Below, one piece after another: positions 35,197 through 44,684 of a DNA stretch of 64,000 bases. Source of the DNA: Nocardia inohanensis NBRC 100128 (lineage in GTDB: Bacteria; Actinomycetota; Actinomycetes; Mycobacteriales; Mycobacteriaceae); NCBI RefSeq assembly GCF_001612945.1, contig NZ_BDBK01000001.1, forward strand, positions 372,001 through 436,000. The letters are read 5' to 3'. The notes under the pieces were generated by a model, which made no database searches, was not told the DNA's origin, and saw only the letters and a program-made list of their open reading frames with translations. Position numbers and translations under genes: made by a program. Each line of letters opens with the position of its first letter. Position 1 is the first letter of the stretch.

Positions 35197-35291
35197 GATT
35201 CAAGGGGCCGCGCCGACCGAATTTCTGCACCCGACCGCACCATGATTGCGTGACGGCAACGAAATTCGGTCGCTGCGTGTCCCCTTGAATC
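35197..35291. repeat. Nested inverted repeat 1
   Basis: Outer arms GATTCAAGGGG (35197-35207) and CCCCTTGAATC (35281-35291); inner arms CGACCGAATTTC (35214-35225) and GAAATTCGGTCG (35261-35272). All arms are perfect and would form one long interrupted hairpin. Confidence 0.8.
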
Positions 35292-35557
35292 GTTGGAGGG
35301 GCGGCCCCGCATCATCCCGAGCGCCCCGCCCCGCTACCGGTCGTTACGGGCGCTCGAACGGCCTGTTCGCACCGGAGTCTGCCGCGTCGCCGGACTGTGC
35401 GACACGCCGATCGCGACGCCAGAGCCGTTGGCGCATGAACCCAGTAACGAACGAGTACGAACGCTGACCCTCACTGGTCGAACGCCTGTTATTCGGCGAC
35501 CCTGAACGTAAAGCGCGAGTAGCAGCGGTGACCCTGGAGGTCGGTGTCGGGCAGGCG

Positions 35558-35694
35558 TGTCTCCCGCCTGCCCGCCCCGTGACCTGCGTAAAGGCGCTTC
35601 TTGCTCAGAGGACACCAAATACACCCATCAGTGTGTATTTGGTGTCCTCTGAGCAAGAAGCAATGAAGAGAAGTGGGCGGGCAGGCGGGAGACA
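35558..35694. repeat. Nested inverted repeat 2 with 29-bp perfect arms
   Basis: The inner pair, 35596-35624 and 35633-35661, is a perfect 29-bp inverted repeat around an 8-base centre. An outer pair, 35558-35576 and 35676-35694, is a perfect 19-bp inverted repeat holding a GGGCAGG box. A cruciform or single-strand hairpin of this size is rarely a mere terminator. Confidence 0.88.
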
Positions 35695-35985
35695 GGAAGT
35701 AGGAAATGAGATTTGGGTGGGTGGTTGGAGGAGTGGGTTGCGTTGGGAGATAAGCGTTGCGGTTGTGTGCTGGGTTGCCTGGGTAACGAAGGCGCGAATG
35801 TGACGGCGGGGCGAGTGGTCCGGTCAGGCGGGTGGTGACGTCTGGTGCGAATTGGCGGGTGCCCTGGGCCGAGCATGTGCATTGCCTGGCGGTCGTGCCG
35901 CCGTGGGTGGTGTGCCCCGACAGTGCGGAAATGGCCGTGATGGTCGGGACGCGCGCCGCAGGATAGCCGCGCCGCCCCTCCGCGA

Positions 35986-36057
35986 GACAAGGACGAATTT
36001 CCTTGCGGCGGACCGGTCTGACGGCTGCGGTGGGGTGAGCGGAAATTCGTCCTTGTC
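35986..36057. repeat. Inverted repeat 3
   Basis: Perfect 17-bp arms GACAAGGACGAATTTCC (35986-36002) and GGAAATTCGTCCTTGTC (36041-36057), 38-base spacer. Its core CGAATTTC is shared with the inner arms of inverted repeat 1. Confidence 0.82.
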
Positions 36058-36168
36058 CGGGAGCCTCTACGGCGCGGCGGGCAGGTGATGCGGGCAGGCC
36101 ACGGGCGGCCTGCCCCTGGCAGCGCGGCGCGCGCCCCGACCCTCCCCGAGCTGCCGGATTCCATTCCG

Positions 36169-36221
36169 TTGACACGTACGTGTCAAAACCGCTGGGCCGC
36201 CGGTTGATACGTACGTGTCAA
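36169..36221 (+). promoter_or_regulatory. Two palindromic operators before the SprT-like gene
   Basis: TTGACACGTACGTGTCAA at 36169-36186 is a perfect 18-bp palindrome; TTGATACGTACGTGTCAA at 36204-36221 differs by one base. Centres are 35 bp apart, and the second ends 25 bases before the SprT-like start. A dimeric repressor, perhaps an element regulator, should bind here. Confidence 0.75.
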
Positions 36222-36246
36222 GAGATCTCGAGAGGGACCGGAGATC

Positions 36247-36876
36247 ATGACCGACTCCGACACCATTACCGGACTACTCGTCTCCGCTCTGGAAACCACC
36301 TGGGCCGCAATCCGATCCCATCACCCGGATGTTCCCGATGTGGTGCTGACCGTTGGCTCCGGATCGATGGGCAACGACCTCACTCTCGGGCACTTCGCGC
36401 CGAACCGGTGGGTGCGCGGCGAATACGAACTCCACGAGCTGTTCGTGGGAGGGGAGGGGTTACTGTGCGGCGCGGTCGATGTGTTCGGCACTCTGCTACA
36501 CGAAGCTGCCCATGGCGTCGCGGTGACGCGTGGGATCAAGGACACTAGCCGTCAAGGCCGCTGGCACAACGAGCGATTTCGCTCACTCGGAACGGAACTC
36601 GGTCTCACCTTGGAACATAACGACAAAATCGGATGGTCAATCAGCACTGTTCCGGATGGCACCCGTCAGCTCTATCGAGAAGAACTGGAGGAGTTGGCCT
36701 TCGCTCTGGTTGCCTACCGCCGGCGCGAGCCAAACCGGCGCAGCGGACGCAAGTCTAGCAATAACGGGCTAAGCGCAGCGTGCAAATGCGGTCGCAGGAT
36801 CCGGGTCTCGCGCAGTGCCTACGAGGCTGGTCTCATCTTGTGCGAGGTCTGTGGAAGGCCCTTCATCGGATGCTAG
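36247..36876 (+). CDS. SprT-like zinc metallopeptidase domain protein
   Basis: 209 residues. LLHEAAHGVAV near residue 83-93 gives the HExxH zinc site, and WHNERFRSLG downstream fits the third-ligand region of SprT-like proteins. The C-terminal zinc ribbon (CKCGRRIRV and CEVCGRPF) is typical of the family, which includes Spartan-type proteases that cut proteins crosslinked to DNA. On an element it might clear DNA-bound protein during transfer; this is inference. The gene is behind two palindromic operators. Confidence 0.8.
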   Translation: MTDSDTITGLLVSALETTWAAIRSHHPDVPDVVLTVGSGSMGNDLTLGHFAPNRWVRGEYELHELFVGGEGLLCGAVDVFGTLLHEAAHGVAVTRGIKDTSRQGRWHNERFRSLGTELGLTLEHNDKIGWSISTVPDGTRQLYREELEELAFALVAYRRREPNRRSGRKSSNNGLSAACKCGRRIRVSRSAYEAGLILCEVCGRPFIGC

Positions 36877-36977
36877 ACAGGACTGTCGAATCCGGCGATC
36901 TTCTCATTTCGAGAGCGCGGCCAATTTTGTCGGTGGTGTATGGCATTGTCATCGTCACTGTCCACCAGGAGGATTCG

Positions 36978-37838
36978 GTGCTTGCCCGATGTGAAGATTG
37001 CTCCAAGCGGTTTGACTCTCGACCAACGGGTCACGGACCCTCCCGGCTTCGATGCGAGGCTTGTCGCGATCTTCGTAAGAAGGAGCTCATGCGAGCACGC
37101 GATCTGCAACGTCGTGCTGCACAGTGGGGTGTTTTTGCGGAACTTGTTCTTGTTCGAAAAGTATTTGAGAGAGATCGTTGGGTGTGTCATATTTGCGGTG
37201 ATTTGATCCCCGAACATCTGAGGGTTACTCGCACTTTGGGTGGTTCAATTGACCCACTGTCACCTGTACTTGATCATGTCATTCCCTTTTCGAAGGGCGG
37301 CCCGCATATATACGAAAATTGCCGTGCGGCGCATTCAACATGTAATGCAAAGAAATACAATAACGAAGACTATGTGCCCAATATCGTGGCAGGAAGTGTA
37401 GTAGCTACTTCGAGTAGCTCTGATGTGGCTGTTGATGGTCAACTCGAGACTGAACCTGCAGAGCGGGTAGTGGATGGAAAAAAATTGGGCCGACCAAGGG
37501 TTGTGAATATCGGTTTGTGTAAGGTTGTGGGCTGCGGCGATCCTTCTCAAATTGCTGGCATGTGCCGATCTCACCGGTACCGTGATCGACACTTCGGTGA
37601 CCCTTTGAAGCAGGTTTGTGGCTGTGGCTGTCGGCAACTTGTCGAGGTTGACGCAAACTCCCGGGGAATAAAGTACATCGACGGACATGGTGTGCAATCG
37701 AATGCAATTACTGGCGAAGAAAGTCTGTGGTCTAGGCTTCAGCCTCAAGCGGTTTCGGAGTATGGGGTGACAACACATGGATTCACCGATGACTGTCTTA
37801 TTTGGACTGGTTCTGTTAGGCCACACGGGTATGGATAA
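36978..37838 (+). CDS. HNH endonuclease, upstream part, ends at in-frame TAA
   Basis: 286 residues from GTG 36978, which has AGGAGG five bases upstream. Zinc pairs CEDCSKRF and CEACRD come first, then a full HNH motif: WVCHICGDLIP, LDHVIPFSKGGPHIYENC and HSTCNAKK. A cysteine-rich middle (CKVVGCGDPSQIAGMCRSHR, CGCGCRQ) follows. It stops right after CLIWTGSVRPHGYG, which is the first half of a second HNH domain that continues in the same frame at 37839. AT-richer than the transfer genes. Confidence 0.72.
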   Translation: MLARCEDCSKRFDSRPTGHGPSRLRCEACRDLRKKELMRARDLQRRAAQWGVFAELVLVRKVFERDRWVCHICGDLIPEHLRVTRTLGGSIDPLSPVLDHVIPFSKGGPHIYENCRAAHSTCNAKKYNNEDYVPNIVAGSVVATSSSSDVAVDGQLETEPAERVVDGKKLGRPRVVNIGLCKVVGCGDPSQIAGMCRSHRYRDRHFGDPLKQVCGCGCRQLVEVDANSRGIKYIDGHGVQSNAITGEESLWSRLQPQAVSEYGVTTHGFTDDCLIWTGSVRPHGYG

Positions 37839-38339
37839 ATGTATATCAAGATTTCCGGTGTAAAGCGGAAGGGAATCTCCGTGCAACCGCACAGATTTGC
37901 CTACGAACTAGTTCATGGCGTGGGTTCCGCTAGCAACTTAACAATTGACCATCTGTGCGGTGTGCCACTGTGCTGCAATGTTAATCATTTAGAAGCGGTG
38001 TCGATCGCGGAAAATCTAAAGAGAGCGGCGTTGCGAATCCAGGAATGTCCGTTAGGTCATCCATATACCGAGGAGAACACCTTGGTGAGTCCAGAGGGGC
38101 ACAGGCGCTGTCGTCAATGTTTCAACGATGGAACCCATATTCCAAGCTTTGGTCACTCGTTCGTTAACGATCCGATGAATCCAAGCTCGACACGTCGGAG
38201 ATGTCTTATATGTCGTATCCTGCGAGAACGTCAAGAGCATGTGAAAAAGTTCGGCCACAAATTTGAAGGCGAATTCTTGGGTGTTGTCGAACAGGATCGC
38301 TGCCTTATTTGTGAATACATTCAGAATATGATGGCATGA
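37839..38339 (+). CDS. HNH endonuclease, downstream part after the TAA
   Basis: 166 residues, beginning with the ATG that directly follows the TAA, in the same frame. It completes the second HNH domain: PHRFAYELVHG, then IDHLCGVPLCCNVNHLEAV and SIAEN. Zinc-type repeats follow (CPLGHPYTEENT, RRCRQCF, RRRCLICRI, CLICEYI). No ribosome site precedes the ATG, so this part is expressed only by restart or readthrough, or not at all. Confidence 0.68.
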   Translation: MYIKISGVKRKGISVQPHRFAYELVHGVGSASNLTIDHLCGVPLCCNVNHLEAVSIAENLKRAALRIQECPLGHPYTEENTLVSPEGHRRCRQCFNDGTHIPSFGHSFVNDPMNPSSTRRRCLICRILRERQEHVKKFGHKFEGEFLGVVEQDRCLICEYIQNMMA

Positions 38340-38456
38340 TCTAGATCCAAGCCTGTCAATCAGTGCTCGATATTTCAATCCCTCTATGGTCGGGCATTGT
38401 CAAACGAACTAGTCATCGGGTGTGATCCGACTATGGTGCGACCATGTTCGTTCGCA

Positions 38457-39479
38457 TTATTCACCTTGTAGATCTGTAATAAGCTGAGGCTCCCGAAGGG
38501 CGGCGACCAGGATTCTCTGGACAATCGATCGCAGGTAGCTGTACTCATGATCCCAAAAAGTCCATCCAGTGGGCCTTCGATCATTCAGCCACTTGAGCGG
38601 CTCATCGGTGTTGCCTCCATGGGCTGCTGCGCTGCGTATTGAGTAGAGCTTGCCTATTATTTGATCAGCTGTAGCGTTTCTGGTGAATTTATCAAATCCG
38701 AGATTCTCCTCGGGCGGCATCCTGTGGTCCAATAGTTTGAGGTTGCGCCTAAGCTGGCGTGTAATGGAGTCGAGAGAGTCGTTCAAGGCGGGATTGTGAC
38801 TCAGGAGGCTTTCGAGGACTGAAAAATGGGCGAGAAACTTTGTATCGGAGAGATCCCGAAGTTCATCATATTGTGCAAATAGTGTGAGTGCGCGCGCAAT
38901 TCGTGGATACTTGCTTTCATCTAGTGCGCTTCGTAACTCAAATATTTCCTTCGTGCGACGGAAATCAGGGACGGATGGAACATGATTGGTGAGTATTCGA
39001 CGCATGTAGTGAACGCATTCCGGTACATTCAGTGCAACGGTCTTTTTGCTAGAACTCGATGTCCATTCCACCCATCCGGCGATTCGAATGTCGCAGGGCG
39101 CTATCCGGAGGGCTTGATCGAGCTTGTGACGCTCAGTAGGAGATTCATCTCTTGACCGCACAACCGTATAGCGCCACTGATGGGGTGTAAGGTCCCAACT
39201 GAAGCCAACGGCTTGATGCTGATCGGCATCAATACTTGCCTCATAGGGCAATCCACTCCGGAAGGGTGCTCCTAGTTTGCGAAGTTCTTCGAGTTGTGGA
39301 CGAAAGACCTCCACCTCGGATAACGATGCTCGATCTATTGTCCAACCTGCACCCAACTCAAACGGAAAGTCTGCTTCATTGGCGATATCGTTCAATACAA
39401 CGCCGTACTGTCCACCGGCCGAAGCCAACTCGCTTGGTGAGGTCACGCTGGTCGAGTGTAGTGGGCCGATTAGCCTCAT
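38457..39479 (-). CDS. Apea-like HEPN domain protein
   Basis: 340 residues from ATG 39479. The C-terminal 130 residues are helical and contain IRSAAAHGG near residue 300, the R-x4-H signature of HEPN domains, many of which are RNases used in toxin or abortive-infection systems. The N-terminal 190 residues are beta-rich (HQAVGFSWDLTPHQW, RIAGWVEWTSSS) and may sense a trigger. It is AT-richer than the transfer genes, stands alone, and lies beside the integrase at the other end of the element from the NucS-like nuclease. A defence role is inference. Confidence 0.7.
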   Translation of the reverse strand: MRLIGPLHSTSVTSPSELASAGGQYGVVLNDIANEADFPFELGAGWTIDRASLSEVEVFRPQLEELRKLGAPFRSGLPYEASIDADQHQAVGFSWDLTPHQWRYTVVRSRDESPTERHKLDQALRIAPCDIRIAGWVEWTSSSSKKTVALNVPECVHYMRRILTNHVPSVPDFRRTKEIFELRSALDESKYPRIARALTLFAQYDELRDLSDTKFLAHFSVLESLLSHNPALNDSLDSITRQLRRNLKLLDHRMPPEENLGFDKFTRNATADQIIGKLYSIRSAAAHGGNTDEPLKWLNDRRPTGWTFWDHEYSYLRSIVQRILVAALREPQLITDLQGE

Positions 39480-39582
39480 GGTGGTAGGTGTCCCGGACCA
39501 ACGGCAGATGTACCTGTGAAAAATGTCTGGGCACGTTCGAGTGTTCGACCGACCGAGTTCCGTTGTGTGCTGTTGTGCCCAA

Positions 39583-40485
39583 CTACAGGTCACCGAGGTT
39601 AAGGCCGCGGGCCTCTTCAGCTGCACGGGCAGCGGCGGTGGATTTGGTGTAGCGGTCGATCATGTCTCGTGTGCTCCATCCGGCGACGGCCATGAGGCCG
39701 CCTTCGGTTCCGCCTGCGTCAAGCCAGCGGGATGCGCCGGTATGTCTGAGGATGTGGGGATGGAAGCCTTCGATGCCTGCTAGCTCAGCTCGGTACGTGA
39801 GGGTGTCGTAGAGGGCCCAGTAGGTGAAGCCCTTGCTGCGTTCGCCGAGCCAGAGTTTGGGAGAGTCAGCCAGGCGGTGGGTGCGGCGGGCGCGGAGGTA
39901 GCGGTCGAGGGATCGGCTGGTTTGGAGGCCGAAGGGGACGATGCGGCCTTTGCCGCCTTTGCCGCGGCGGACCGTGACTAGGCCGCGGCGGATATCCAGG
40001 TCTGCTAGGTCGATGTCGGCGCATTCGCCGGCGCGCATGGCGGTTTCGAGCATCAGGCGGATGATGGCGTCGTCTCGGCGATCGCGGAAGTCCTTGCCCT
40101 GGCAGGCTTTGATCAATCCCTGGATCTGCTCGTCGGTGAGGGAGGGGACGACCTTCTCATCGAGTTTGGGCGGCTTCAGGCCGAGGAGGGGGTTGGAATC
40201 CAGCTCGTCTTCTTCGACTAGCCATACCGAAAAGCGCCGGAGCGCAAGCTGTCTCGCTCGGGCGGTCGTCGGTTCGAGGCCGGATGTGAGGAGTCCTGCT
40301 ACGAAGGCGTTGACCTGGTTTCTGTCGAGCTCGGGTGGGTGGCCGTTCGCTGCGCACCAGTCGAGGTAGAGGCGGACGCCGTACAGGTAGGAGTTCACCG
40401 TGTGGTCGGATTTGCGTTCGGCTCGCAGTGCTAGCTCCCAGGAGGGCAACAGCATGGCGAGATCGATCGTATGTTCGATCGCCAT
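39583..40485 (-). CDS. int: Tyrosine recombinase (integrase)
   Basis: 300 residues from ATG 40485; GTG 40515 would add ten. A core-binding SAM-like domain spans about 10-95, followed by the catalytic domain with Arg151 (ETAMRAGE), Lys176 (RRGKGGKG), His244 and Arg247 (HPHILRHTG), Trp270 (AGWSTRDM) in place of the second histidine, and nucleophile Tyr279 (MIDRYT). It lies next to attR, reading away from sigA, as expected for the enzyme that inserts the element there. It is shorter than pSAM2-type integrases (near 390) and closer to XerC/D in size. Confidence 0.92.
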   Translation of the reverse strand: MAIEHTIDLAMLLPSWELALRAERKSDHTVNSYLYGVRLYLDWCAANGHPPELDRNQVNAFVAGLLTSGLEPTTARARQLALRRFSVWLVEEDELDSNPLLGLKPPKLDEKVVPSLTDEQIQGLIKACQGKDFRDRRDDAIIRLMLETAMRAGECADIDLADLDIRRGLVTVRRGKGGKGRIVPFGLQTSRSLDRYLRARRTHRLADSPKLWLGERSKGFTYWALYDTLTYRAELAGIEGFHPHILRHTGASRWLDAGGTEGGLMAVAGWSTRDMIDRYTKSTAAARAAEEARGLNLGDL

Positions 40486-40529
40486 TCCACTATCTTGACT
40501 GAGAGCGTTGTGCACGTCCAGAAAACAGA

Positions 40530-40565
40530 GATTGGGCCCCGAAGCTGCTGCTCAGGGGCCCAATC
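40530..40565 (-). terminator. sigA terminator now in use, element-side copy
   Basis: Perfect 11-bp stem (40530-40540 with 40555-40565) plus a short inner stem; read leftward it is followed by TCTGTTTTC. It resembles the displaced hairpin at 21812-21843 in core sequence and in distance from the sigA stop. It also separates sigA from the integrase gene. Confidence 0.78.
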
Positions 40566-40576
40566 TCGGTTGACGC

Positions 40577-41998
<1,422 letters not shown>

Positions 41999-42152
41999 GT
42001 ACGCCCTTTCGTGACGGTCTCGTGCGGCGTCACGCCAGAAGTGATCATCCGGCGGAGCGGGTTTTGTCGGGGGGCAAACCGGCTCTCGTGCCGGTGTCGT
42101 TTTTCCGGCTTACCGCCGGGCTTGTTCCATTGTAACGATCGAACCGAGCTGC

Positions 42153-42911
42153 CTACGGCGCGATACCGGCAGACACGGCCATGGCCGCTCCGACGATGCC
42201 CGCGGTGTTCTTCAGATCGGCGGCCACCACGGGGGTTCTGTTGGTGAGCAACGGAATCCATTCCTGGTAGTCGCGACTGATTCCGCCACCGGCCACGAAC
42301 ACATTCGGCCAGAACAGGTTTTCCAAGGTGACCAGCACTTTGGAGACCTCGGCGGCCCACTCCGGATAGCTCAGGCCGAGCTTGTCCTTGATCGATGCGG
42401 CGGCCCGGTGCTCGGCCTCGCGACCGTCCACCTCGATGTGCCCCAGTTCGCTGTTGGGCATCAGCACACCGTGGTACATCACCGCCGATCCGATACCGGT
42501 ACCGAAGGTGAGCAGCATTACCAAACCACTGAGATCCTTTGCCGCGCCGTAGCGGTCCTCGGCGAGTCCCGCCGCGTCGGCGTCGTTGAGGACGGTCACC
42601 TCGCGGCCGCCGAGCGCGGTGGAGAACAGTGCGCGCGCGTCGGTGCCGATCCACGCCTTGTCGATATTGGCAGCGGTGCGGATCAATCCGCCGATGACGA
42701 CGCTCGGCATGGTGATGCCGACCGGCCCGTCCCATCCGGCTTGCGCCACCACCTTCGCGACCGCTTCCGCCACCGCGTGCGGCGTGGACGGCTGCGGCGT
42801 CGGCACCTTGATGCGCTCTTGGACCAACTCGCCGGTAGCCAGATCGACAGCGGCGCCCTTGACGCCACTACCACCGATATCGATACCGAACGCGTGCCCT
42901 CGAGCGGACAT
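42153..42911 (-). CDS. ppgK: Polyphosphate glucokinase
   Basis: 252 residues, ROK/hexokinase-like fold. GIDIGGSGVKGA binds phosphate, LNDADAAGLAE holds the catalytic aspartate, and LTFGTGIGSAV and NSELGHIEVDGR follow. The enzyme phosphorylates glucose with polyphosphate or ATP. It lies upstream of sigA in the same direction with a 154-base gap, as in mycobacteria. Confidence 0.94.
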   Translation of the reverse strand: MSARGHAFGIDIGGSGVKGAAVDLATGELVQERIKVPTPQPSTPHAVAEAVAKVVAQAGWDGPVGITMPSVVIGGLIRTAANIDKAWIGTDARALFSTALGGREVTVLNDADAAGLAEDRYGAAKDLSGLVMLLTFGTGIGSAVMYHGVLMPNSELGHIEVDGREAEHRAAASIKDKLGLSYPEWAAEVSKVLVTLENLFWPNVFVAGGGISRDYQEWIPLLTNRTPVVAADLKNTAGIVGAAMAVSAGIAP

Positions 42912-42999
42912 GACGACTCCTCGTTCTCCCGTATTGCCGGTGGTGCTCCTGTGTTGTGCACGACAAGCCTAATGCGCGCTACGCCGGATCTGTGCTGCG

Positions 43000-43920
43000 A
43001 TGGTTGTCGTGCCGGAATCCGATTTCACTTTCACCGCATCGAACACCACACCGAGCGCCGAGAAGACCGATATCGCCGAACTACGGCGCGTAGCGGTGCA
43101 TCTCGCGGAAACCGCCGCCGCTCATGTGCGCGCCCGCCGGCCGGAGGTGTTCGGCGCGGAGGCCACCGAACTCGACGCCGTGCAGTCCAAGAGCACCCCG
43201 ACCGATCCGGTGACCGTCGTCGACACCGAGACCGAGCAGCTGGTCCGCAAGCTGGTCGCCGAATCGCGCCCCGGCGAGCAGGTGCTGGGGGAGGAGAACG
43301 GCGGCACCCTGCTCGATGATCCCGACGCCGTGCAGTGGGTGGTCGATCCCATCGACGGCACGGTCAATTTCGTCTATGGCATCCCCGCCTACTCGGTGTC
43401 GGTGGCCGCGGTCCGCGGCGGGCGCTCGGTGGCGGGCGCGGTCGCCGATGTCGCGCACGGGGTCACCTACAGTGCCGGGCTCGGGCTGGGCGCGCATCGC
43501 AGCGAAGCGGGCCGGGAGCCGATCGCCTTGCGCTGCAACGCCGTCGAGTCGGTGAGCATGGCGCTGGTCGCCACCGGATTCGCCTACGCCACCCCGCGCC
43601 GCGCCCGGCAGGGGCAACTGGTCGCCGAATTGTTGCCGCACATTCGCGATATCCGCCGGGTCGGTTCCGCGGCATTGGATCTGTGCATGGTCGCCGAGGG
43701 GCGGGTGGACGCGCATTACGAGCACGGCCTGAACCTGTGGGATTGGGCGGCGGGGGCGCTCATCGCCGCGGAGGCGGGCGCGCGGCTGATCCTCCCGGCT
43801 CCGACCAGCCCGGGCCAGGACGGCGAGCTGGTGGTCGCCGCCGCCCCGGGCATCGCGGCGGAACTGGGCAGTCTGCTCGACCGGCTGGGCGTCACCACCC
43901 CTATCCCGATTTCCGGATAG
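43000..43920 (+). CDS. suhB: Inositol monophosphatase family protein
   Basis: 306 residues. Metal-binding motifs are complete: GEENGG, WVVDPIDGTVNFVYGIP and NLWDWAAGALIAAEAGA. The family dephosphorylates inositol-1-phosphate and related sugar phosphates, needed for phosphatidylinositol lipids in this order. Divergent from ppgK; the region between holds both promoters. GTG 43009 is an alternative start. Confidence 0.93.
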   Translation: MVVVPESDFTFTASNTTPSAEKTDIAELRRVAVHLAETAAAHVRARRPEVFGAEATELDAVQSKSTPTDPVTVVDTETEQLVRKLVAESRPGEQVLGEENGGTLLDDPDAVQWVVDPIDGTVNFVYGIPAYSVSVAAVRGGRSVAGAVADVAHGVTYSAGLGLGAHRSEAGREPIALRCNAVESVSMALVATGFAYATPRRARQGQLVAELLPHIRDIRRVGSAALDLCMVAEGRVDAHYEHGLNLWDWAAGALIAAEAGARLILPAPTSPGQDGELVVAAAPGIAAELGSLLDRLGVTTPIPISG

Positions 43921-43931
43921 CCGGATAGACA

Positions 43932-43961
43932 GATCGCCGCGCCCGGAAAGGCGCGGCGATC
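43932..43961. terminator. Bidirectional terminator
   Basis: Perfect 12-bp stem GATCGCCGCGCC / GGCGCGGCGATC around CGGAAA, between the convergent suhB and cei genes. Confidence 0.78.
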
Positions 43962-43997
43962 GTCGTAACGGTATGGGCCCGAACGGTTTTCAGGGCC

Positions 43998-44684
43998 TCA
44001 GCACTTGGCGTGCCGCGCCGCCTCCAGCAACTTCGGATCGATGGCCGCCGACGTGGTGCCCGGCGCCGGATTCTTCAACGCCTTCAGCACCTCCTCGGCG
44101 TCGGTGCTGGGCCGGATATCGCGGAACAGCGACCCCAGCACGAAATCCACCGTGTTGTCCTCGCGCTTGTCCTCGATGAGCTCCGCGCACGGCGCCACCA
44201 ACTGCACCGCTGCCGCCGCCGGGCGACCGTTCACGCCGAACCGGATCTGACCCGTGCACTCCAGATCGCCGTTGACGTAGACCGGGTCGTTGCCGATCTG
44301 CACATCGGGCGCGCTGGCGAAGCCGAGATCGCTCAGCTCCGAAGCCACGTGCGCGGCCTGACCGCGCTGGCCGTTGGCATTGAACACCCGCACATGCGAC
44401 TGCGACAGCGCCGCCGGATCCACATCCCGCAATCGCGAGGGGGAGAACCTGGACCCGAGGGTCGCGGGCGCGGCGGCGGAGGTGCTGGTGCTCGAGGCGG
44501 GGCTCGGCGAATTGCACGCCATCGCAGCGTGATCGCCCTCGGTCGTGGTGAGCGCCTTCCACCACACCAGAACGCCGATCAGCGCGACCACGCCGACCAT
44601 CGCCGCCCAGGGTTCCCAGCGACGACGAAGGAACGGCCGGCCTGCCGGATCGGACGAGTTGCCTTGGGTGATCAGTGAAACCAC
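43998..44684 (-). CDS. cei: Envelope integrity protein Cei, LytR C-terminal domain
   Basis: 228 residues. One membrane helix near 26-46 (AAMVGVVALIGVLVWWKAL), then an extracytoplasmic LytR_C domain (SHVRVFNANGQRGQAAHVAS and ELSDLGFASAPDV). The M. tuberculosis homologue at the same place (Rv2700) is needed for cell-envelope integrity. Position and domain agree. Confidence 0.88.
   Translation of the reverse strand: MVSLITQGNSSDPAGRPFLRRRWEPWAAMVGVVALIGVLVWWKALTTTEGDHAAMACNSPSPASSTSTSAAAPATLGSRFSPSRLRDVDPAALSQSHVRVFNANGQRGQAAHVASELSDLGFASAPDVQIGNDPVYVNGDLECTGQIRFGVNGRPAAAAVQLVAPCAELIEDKREDNTVDFVLGSLFRDIRPSTDAEEVLKALKNPAPGTTSAAIDPKLLEAARHAKC

Larger units (their letters stand above)
35142..36115. 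repeat. Nine GGGCAGG / CCTGCCC heptamers
   Basis: GGGCAGG at 35142, 35549, 35679, 36079 and 36092; CCTGCCC at 35156, 35167, 35567 and 36109. Several are paired as inverted repeats. By a rough hand estimate at 65% GC, fewer than one would be expected in a stretch this long. Confidence 0.65.
35055..36168. other. Gene-free, repeat-rich region; candidate origin
   Basis: About 1.1 kb with no gene I can support. It holds three large inverted-repeat structures (35197-35291, 35558-35694, 35986-36057) and nine copies of GGGCAGG or its complement. Between the run's terminator and the SprT-like gene, this is the only long non-coding stretch in the element. A replication origin, single-strand origin or transfer locus (clt/oriT) is the likeliest content. 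Confidence 0.6.
36978..38339 (+). pseudogene. Double-HNH gene interrupted by one in-frame stop
   Basis: The two halves above are one continuous frame of 454 codons broken only by TAA at 37836-37838, inside a conserved HNH domain between GYG and MYIKI. In relatives one ordinary residue is expected there; a C-to-T change of a CAA codon would explain it. Either a recent nonsense mutation or programmed readthrough is possible; I favour mutation. Confidence 0.65.

Noticed and set aside
35596..35661. The 29-bp inverted repeat as an insertion sequence end or plain terminator
   Set aside because: There is no transposase nearby, no target duplication that I can see, and no T-run; the run upstream already has its own terminator at 35010-35054.
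35489..36175. Minus-strand frames in the repeat-rich region as genes
   Set aside because: They translate the inverted repeats themselves (the same peptide stretches appear on both strands) and show no domain or start site.
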